From positions 1 through 9,531 of the forward strand of contig JAESSR010000051.1 of assembly GCA_016764015.1 (NCBI GenBank): a stretch of DNA of 9,531 bases, read 5' to 3'. The notes beneath the pieces are model-generated. The model made no database searches. It was not told where the DNA came from and worked only from the letters and a program-made list of their open reading frames with translations. Source of the DNA: Phycisphaerales bacterium. GTDB lineage: Bacteria > Planctomycetota > Phycisphaerae > Phycisphaerales > UBA1924. Positions within the stretch are counted from its first letter, which is position 1. Each line of letters starts with the position of its first letter. The position numbers and the translations under genes were made by a program. This document shows, piece by piece, positions 6,029 through 9,531 of this stretch.

Positions 6029-6889
6029 TCAGTCCGACGCATCCGCCAGATATTCATCAAGGAACTCGCCGATCGGTCGCCATTGAAATGATCCGAGCAG
6101 GTTGTCGAAGCGAGCGGTGCATTTGTCAAGGTTGTTGTAGTGGCGGAACTTGTGCGAGCGTTTTAGCCCGGGCATCTTTGGTTGATCTGGATCGACCTCC
6201 CACGGATGGATATAGAAAATGTAAGGTTGGTCGGATTTGAGGATTCGTTTGACCCCCCACTTGAACAATGGGTACGGGAACAAGCGGAAGTAGCCCCCGC
6301 CCGCCCAAGGGATTCCCTTTTTTCCAACTTGCAAAACCGAGACACAGACCTCATGAAATCCGGGGCGGATTTCGACGATCGGAGTTCCTGAATCCATACC
6401 TTCGAGCTTGCCATAGCGGTCGTGAGCGACGGTTGGGAATGCGGAGGAGTCGTAGGTGAGTCCGAGTTCTTGGAGGATGTCGATCGACCAATCGGTGATG
6501 GAGAATGACGGGGCGCGGTAGCCTCGGATTTTGGCGCCGGTGATGTCTTCGACGATGCCGATGCCGCGTTTCATGTCTTCACGGAACTCGTCTTGCGAAA
6601 GGTTGTAGATCAGATCGTGCCCGTAGCCATGCGAAGCGATTTCGTGCCCGGCGTCGGCGATGCGTTTGATGAGCTCAGGGCATTTTTCAGCGACCCATCC
6701 GAGGATGAAGCATGTGCATTTGACATCATGCTTGTCCATAAGTTCGAGCATTTTGTCGGTGTTGGCCTCGACACGCAGGTCTCGATCATCCCAGGTATCG
6801 CGCGTAATGATGCCTTTGAGGTTTTCGACCTGGAACCAGTCTTCGACATCAATCGACATCGCGGCTTGGGTTGTTTTGAACTTGGGCAT
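6029..6889 (-). CDS. NodB-type polysaccharide deacetylase, XrtA/PEP-CTERM-locus subfamily
   Basis: This 286-residue carbohydrate esterase family 4-like hydrolase is predicted to remove N-acyl groups (acetyl or formyl) from an amino sugar. Visible family motifs are SIDVEDWFQVE (12-22, metal/catalytic acid residues Asp14, Glu16 and Asp17), GHEIASHGYGH (81-91, metal ligands His87 and His91), GYRAPSFSI (123-131), YDSSAFP (146-152), HDRYG (156-160), GGGYFRL (197-203) and FYIHPWE.DP (225-234, with His228). The DVEDWF start, HDRYG and IHPWE wording mark the subfamily found in exopolysaccharide loci linked to exosortase A. No signal peptide is present, so it acts in the cytoplasm or at the inner membrane face. 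ATG 6889 has a weak AGGT about 7 bases upstream. It is the last gene of a four-gene operon, 14 bp after the formyltransferase gene. No terminator is visible after it; its stop touches that of the convergent gene. Confidence 0.9.
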   Translation of the reverse strand: MPKFKTTQAAMSIDVEDWFQVENLKGIITRDTWDDRDLRVEANTDKMLELMDKHDVKCTCFILGWVAEKCPELIKRIADAGHEIASHGYGHDLIYNLSQDEFREDMKRGIGIVEDITGAKIRGYRAPSFSITDWSIDILQELGLTYDSSAFPTVAHDRYGKLEGMDSGTPIVEIRPGFHEVCVSVLQVGKKGIPWAGGGYFRLFPYPLFKWGVKRILKSDQPYIFYIHPWEVDPDQPKMPGLKRSHKFRHYNNLDKCTARFDNLLGSFQWRPIGEFLDEYLADASD

Positions 6890-6903
6890 GGACTGGTACC
6901 TAT

Positions 6904-7680
6904 TTAGATCATTTTGTGGCCGCGTTTGCGGAAGGTTTTGACATCTTTGGATTCTGGGAAGCGAAAGTATTGTTTATCAGTCATATCCAGCGTCGTCGCT
7001 TGCACCTCGCCGGCTCTCATTTTGAGGATGACATCCATCATCAATCGGGCCCCATCTTGTTTGGTGCCGGTGATGACTCGGTCGAGTGAGTCGTTGTCTT
7101 TGAGAGGCCATTCGATGGTGCCCAGGATATCGCCCGCGTCGAGCTTGGGGACCATTTCATGTACAGTGACGACCGCGTGTTTTTCGCCATGGAGCAACTG
7201 CCAAAAGTTGGGCATCATGCCACGATAGATTGGGAGCCGACCCGAGTGGATATTGATACATCCGAGCTTGGGAACACCAAGAACTCCCTTTTTGAAGATT
7301 TCTGGTGCAGCGACGGAAGCGACTATGTCGGGCTCGAGTGCTTCGAGCTTAGCGATATAGTCTGGGTCATTAACCGAGCCGCACTCGATGATCGGCAAGC
7401 CTTTGGCTTGGGCGAGTTTGACGATCGAGTCGCCGCGGATTTTGACCTTGAAATAGCGGGCGAGGAGCTTGAAGAAGTCGATCGGCCCATAGAAGTTGAA
7501 GATTCGTTTGGCGGTCTTCCACTTTGGTTCATGGAACGCTTCTTGGACGGATACGCCGATGATTTCGATCTGGTCTTGTGGGTATTCATCAAAGAATACT
7601 TCGAAGAATCGGATGACATACAAGGGGTCATCTTCGGTAACGAACACGAGCTTGAGTTTTCGATCATCGATGCCGCTCAT
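6904..7680 (-). CDS. Formyltransferase family protein (methionyl-tRNA/sugar formyltransferase fold)
   Basis: This 258-residue protein has the Formyl_trans_N fold. The catalytic triad appears as Asn143 and His145 in NIHSGRLPIYRG (143-154) and Asp181 in LDAGDIL (180-186). HEM (174-176) precedes the Asp, and LEPDIVASVAAPEIF (115-129) is the usual strand-plus-helix before the active site. It is shorter than methionyl-tRNA formyltransferase (about 315 residues), lacks that enzyme's C-terminal tRNA-binding domain and ends instead in a short YFRFPESKDVKTFRKRG tail (238-254). With its place in a polysaccharide operon, this points to N-formylation of an amino sugar using 10-formyl-tetrahydrofolate rather than to translation initiation. 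The target sugar is unknown. The start ATG overlaps the glycosyltransferase stop as ATGA (7677-7680), so translation is probably coupled. Fourteen bases separate it from the deacetylase gene. A hydrolase acting on formyl groups is a less likely alternative. Confidence 0.85.
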   Translation of the reverse strand: MSGIDDRKLKLVFVTEDDPLYVIRFFEVFFDEYPQDQIEIIGVSVQEAFHEPKWKTAKRIFNFYGPIDFFKLLARYFKVKIRGDSIVKLAQAKGLPIIECGSVNDPDYIAKLEALEPDIVASVAAPEIFKKGVLGVPKLGCINIHSGRLPIYRGMMPNFWQLLHGEKHAVVTVHEMVPKLDAGDILGTIEWPLKDNDSLDRVITGTKQDGARLMMDVILKMRAGEVQATTLDMTDKQYFRFPESKDVKTFRKRGHKMI

Positions 7681-9035
7681 GCCTGGTCTCCAGATTTTGA
7701 TTCTGCTTTATCTTCTGATTCGATATCAACCACCGCAGCGCCGCCGGCAAGCCATTTAGCGAGCTTGGATCGACGATCGAGTGTTTCTTCTTCGTTGAAC
7801 TGCGGGTCGGCGAGCTTGAGCACTTCGGCGTACTTGGCGGCGCACACTTGGCGGGTGTAGCCTTTATCAAAGACCATTCGTGCGTTGTCGCTCATGGTTT
7901 GGGTCATGGATTTGTCGTGGATGAGCACTTTGAGTTTGTCAGCTAAGCTCTGGGCGTCGCCAAGTGCAGACCAGATGCCACAGTTGTTGTGCTCGACGAT
8001 TTGGCGAAGCTCGGACCAGTCTTCAGAGAGCGCGACGATTGCCTTGCCCACAGCGAGCGAAGTATAAAGTTTGCTTGGGAAGCTGATGCCTTCGATGCCC
8101 TCAGCGATCGTGACGAGTGATGCGTCGCACGCATTGAGTGAATCGTTGAGTTTTTCAAACGGCTGATAAGGCAGCATGACAACATTGGTCATGTTGTGTT
8201 CTTTGACATGGGCTTCGATGGCTGATCGCTTGCCGCCACCGCCAACAAGGACGAGCTTGAATGGTTCGTCTTTGAGCAGTTTGGTTGCTTCGAGTACCGT
8301 ATCAAAGTCGTAGTACAATCCCATATTGCCCGAGTAGAGCAGGATGAAATCATCAACAAACCCTTGCTCTTGGGCGATTACAGAATCAGCCTTGGCTTTG
8401 GGGTACAAGTCTTCGCCGTCGGCCCAGTTGGGGATGACATGGATATGCTCGGACTCAATCGGGTAAGTTTCGGCGACAAGTTTTTTCGCGGCGCTGCATA
8501 GCACGATTGCTTCTTTGGTTCGTTTGTATTTTCGGCGATTGAGTGACATCCAGACACGCTCGATGAGCGAGCCCTTCTTGAATGTGCCAACCCAGATTCC
8601 AAGCTGCGGGTGGGCATCGTGGAGCAGCGTGACGTAGTGGTGCCTGCGGAACAGCGAGACGAACCAGCCGATCGCACCAAGGAATGGCGGGTTGGTTGTA
8701 TAGAGGTACACCGTGTCTTCTCGCGAAGTAAAAAGCACCGAGAGAATCATTGGGACAACAAAGGTCAGGTAGTTGTATGCTCGCCCAGGAAGGAAGTTTT
8801 TATCAAAGCGCGCAACTTTCAGCCGATGGATTTTTACGCCATCAACGGTTTCTTTGAGCGGGCAATCCTGCCAAGTATCTGGCGGTCCATAGCTCGGTCG
8901 CTCGGTGAGGACCTCGACCTCGAAGCCGAGCTGAGCGAGTTCGACCGCGAGCTCATGAAGCAGATGCCCGGTCGAGGCGACATCGGGTACATAGTACTGG
9001 TTGAGAATAACAACGCGGGTACACTTTTCAGCCAT
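7677..9035 (-). CDS. Glycosyltransferase family 4 protein, WcaI/WbuB-like
   Basis: This is a 452-residue GT-B retaining glycosyltransferase that should add a sugar from a nucleotide donor to a lipid-linked glycan at the cytoplasmic membrane face. In numbering from the ATG at 9035, the N-terminal acceptor domain opens VVILNQYYVPDVASTGHLL (8-26) as in WcaI/WbuB. A hydrophobic, probably membrane-facing stretch is at about 90-130, HVIPNWAD (199-206) precedes the donor domain, and LYSGNMG (233-239) and VLVGGGGK (262-269) follow. The EGIEGISFPSKLY stretch (312-324) carries the donor-binding acidic residue. The last about 30 residues form a charged tail (ESEDKAESKSGDQA) beyond the usual domain end. 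I chose ATG 9035 because GGTGA (9041-9045) sits 5 bases upstream; GTG 9044, adding three residues, is possible. The gene overlaps the pyruvyl transferase gene by 8 bp and the formyltransferase gene by 4 bp. Donor and linkage cannot be read from the sequence. Confidence 0.87.
   Translation of the reverse strand: MAEKCTRVVILNQYYVPDVASTGHLLHELAVELAQLGFEVEVLTERPSYGPPDTWQDCPLKETVDGVKIHRLKVARFDKNFLPGRAYNYLTFVVPMILSVLFTSREDTVYLYTTNPPFLGAIGWFVSLFRRHHYVTLLHDAHPQLGIWVGTFKKGSLIERVWMSLNRRKYKRTKEAIVLCSAAKKLVAETYPIESEHIHVIPNWADGEDLYPKAKADSVIAQEQGFVDDFILLYSGNMGLYYDFDTVLEATKLLKDEPFKLVLVGGGGKRSAIEAHVKEHNMTNVVMLPYQPFEKLNDSLNACDASLVTIAEGIEGISFPSKLYTSLAVGKAIVALSEDWSELRQIVEHNNCGIWSALGDAQSLADKLKVLIHDKSMTQTMSDNARMVFDKGYTRQVCAAKYAEVLKLADPQFNEEETLDRRSKLAKWLAGGAAVVDIESEDKAESKSGDQA
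7687..7691 (-). promoter_or_regulatory. Ribosome binding site (GGAGA) for the formyltransferase gene
   Basis: GGAGA on the minus strand lies 6 bases before the ATG at 7680, inside the end of the glycosyltransferase gene. It is one of the best Shine-Dalgarno sequences in the window and fixes the overlapping ATGA start. Confidence 0.6.
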
Positions 9036-9531
9036 TGGTTTCACCAGATGTCACTGCTGATTGTTGCTGAGATGGCGCATCACCAAATGTTTCTTTGAGT
9101 CGATCACCAAGCCACGCGATGAGCTTGGCTTTCTCATCACTCAAGAACCCAAGGTCGACACGCTGAGGCTCGTCTTTTATTTTGTCTAGCCCGAGCCGTT
9201 TGAGCAGGTAGGCCCGCGGCGACCGGGTGAAGAGCATCGCGGGGTTGCCGTACGCCACTGTGGCCACACAGGCATGGACGCGGTTTGAGATGGTCAGGTC
9301 TGCGTTGGCGTACAAGCTGAGGTACGAGTAGGGCACATCACCCGAGTACATATTGGGTGCGCGGTAGTTTTTCTTCATCAGGAACGGGTTGTAGCGATGG
9401 TCGGTACGGACGATGAGTTTGCCATCGATTCGTTCTGGGCCGCCGTTGAGTCCCAGGAGGTTATCGAGGAAGATGTAGGCGCGATGTTTGTAGCACAGCT
9501 CGGTGCGTCGTTTGGGGTGGCGGATGTTCCA
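9028..9531 (-). CDS. Polysaccharide pyruvyl transferase family protein, C-terminal part (5' end outside window)
   Basis: The last 167 residues of a larger protein are visible. The reading frame is open to the right edge, beginning WNIRHPKRRTELCY, so the true start lies beyond base 9531 and the ATG at 9378 is internal. The stretch SYLSLYANADLTISNRVHACVATVAYGNPAMLF resembles the signature end of the WcaK/CsaB-like polysaccharide pyruvyl transferase family, in which SxRxHxxxxAxxxGxPxxxF lies near the active site. The upstream part includes IVRTDHRYNP, and the protein ends in a polar Gln/Ser/Thr tail. Members transfer ketal-linked pyruvate from phosphoenolpyruvate to sugars of exopolysaccharides or cell-wall glycans, but many family members act on unknown substrates. 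It appears to be the most upstream visible gene of the operon, overlapping the glycosyltransferase gene by 8 bp (17 bp if that gene starts at GTG 9044). No regulatory signal can be seen because the upstream region is missing. Confidence 0.82.
   Translation of the reverse strand, partial: WNIRHPKRRTELCYKHRAYIFLDNLLGLNGGPERIDGKLIVRTDHRYNPFLMKKNYRAPNMYSGDVPYSYLSLYANADLTISNRVHACVATVAYGNPAMLFTRSPRAYLLKRLGLDKIKDEPQRVDLGFLSDEKAKLIAWLGDRLKETFGDAPSQQQSAVTSGETNG

Noticed and set aside
6010..6060. Terminator for the polysaccharide operon at a minus-strand GGCTTTTTCTT tract just past the deacetylase stop
   Set aside because: I found no stable stem directly before the T tract, so an intrinsic terminator is not supported.
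7159..7860. 233-residue plus-strand open frame
   Set aside because: It lies antisense to the formyltransferase and glycosyltransferase genes, whose motifs are clear. It is rich in acidic residues from reversed codons and shows no family motif.
9028..9378. Complete 116-residue protein starting at ATG 9378
   Set aside because: The frame stays open to the right edge and the residues before the Met look like coding sequence of the same family, so this is the end of a larger truncated gene.

Overview
The window looks like a chromosomal segment from a planctomycete, most likely of the class Phycisphaerae. The best single clue is the secreted protein at 3675-4517 (minus strand). It ends in two dockerin-like calcium loops, each followed by FFDVSAFL, and then a terminal GCP. 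I associate this tail with secreted proteins of that class. The gene content (HAL2-type phosphatase, XrtA-locus-type deacetylase, WcaI-like glycosyltransferase), mixed ATG/TTG/GTG starts and weak ribosome binding sites fit, but the taxon is an inference. No rRNA, tRNA, CRISPR array or mobile element was seen.

Left part (1-2410, plus strand): the 3' two-thirds of a HAL2/CysQ-type 3'(2'),5'-bisphosphate nucleotidase is followed 31 bp later by an SLC13-type permease with two internal TrkA-C (RCK_C) domains. Together they suggest sulfate uptake and detoxification of PAP, a by-product of sulfate assimilation.

Middle (2411-4768): an extended-SDR sugar epimerase strongly resembling Gnu/Z3206 (GlcNAc-PP-undecaprenol 4-epimerase) is read on the plus strand. 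It converges on the secreted dockerin-tailed protein, and a strong two-way terminator hairpin at 3617-3642 separates them. A relatively AT-rich 251-bp gap (4518-4768) then carries divergent promoters for the secreted protein and for an unrecognised 419-residue protein with a probable N-terminal helix-turn-helix.

Right part (6029-9531, minus strand): four tightly packed genes form a surface-polysaccharide operon, read from the right edge leftwards. They are a polysaccharide pyruvyl transferase family protein (cut by the window edge), a WcaI/WbuB-like GT4 glycosyltransferase, a formyltransferase with the methionyl-tRNA formyltransferase fold, and a NodB-type deacetylase of the XrtA/PEP-CTERM-locus subfamily. 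Spacings are an 8-bp overlap, a 4-bp ATGA overlap and a 14-bp gap. The last stop codon directly abuts the stop codon of the helix-turn-helix gene, with no intergenic base.

The most interesting reading is a sugar-modification module in which formylation and deacylation are paired, as in ArnA/ArnD of the aminoarabinose pathway, next to an undescribed putative regulator. The functions are family-level inferences.
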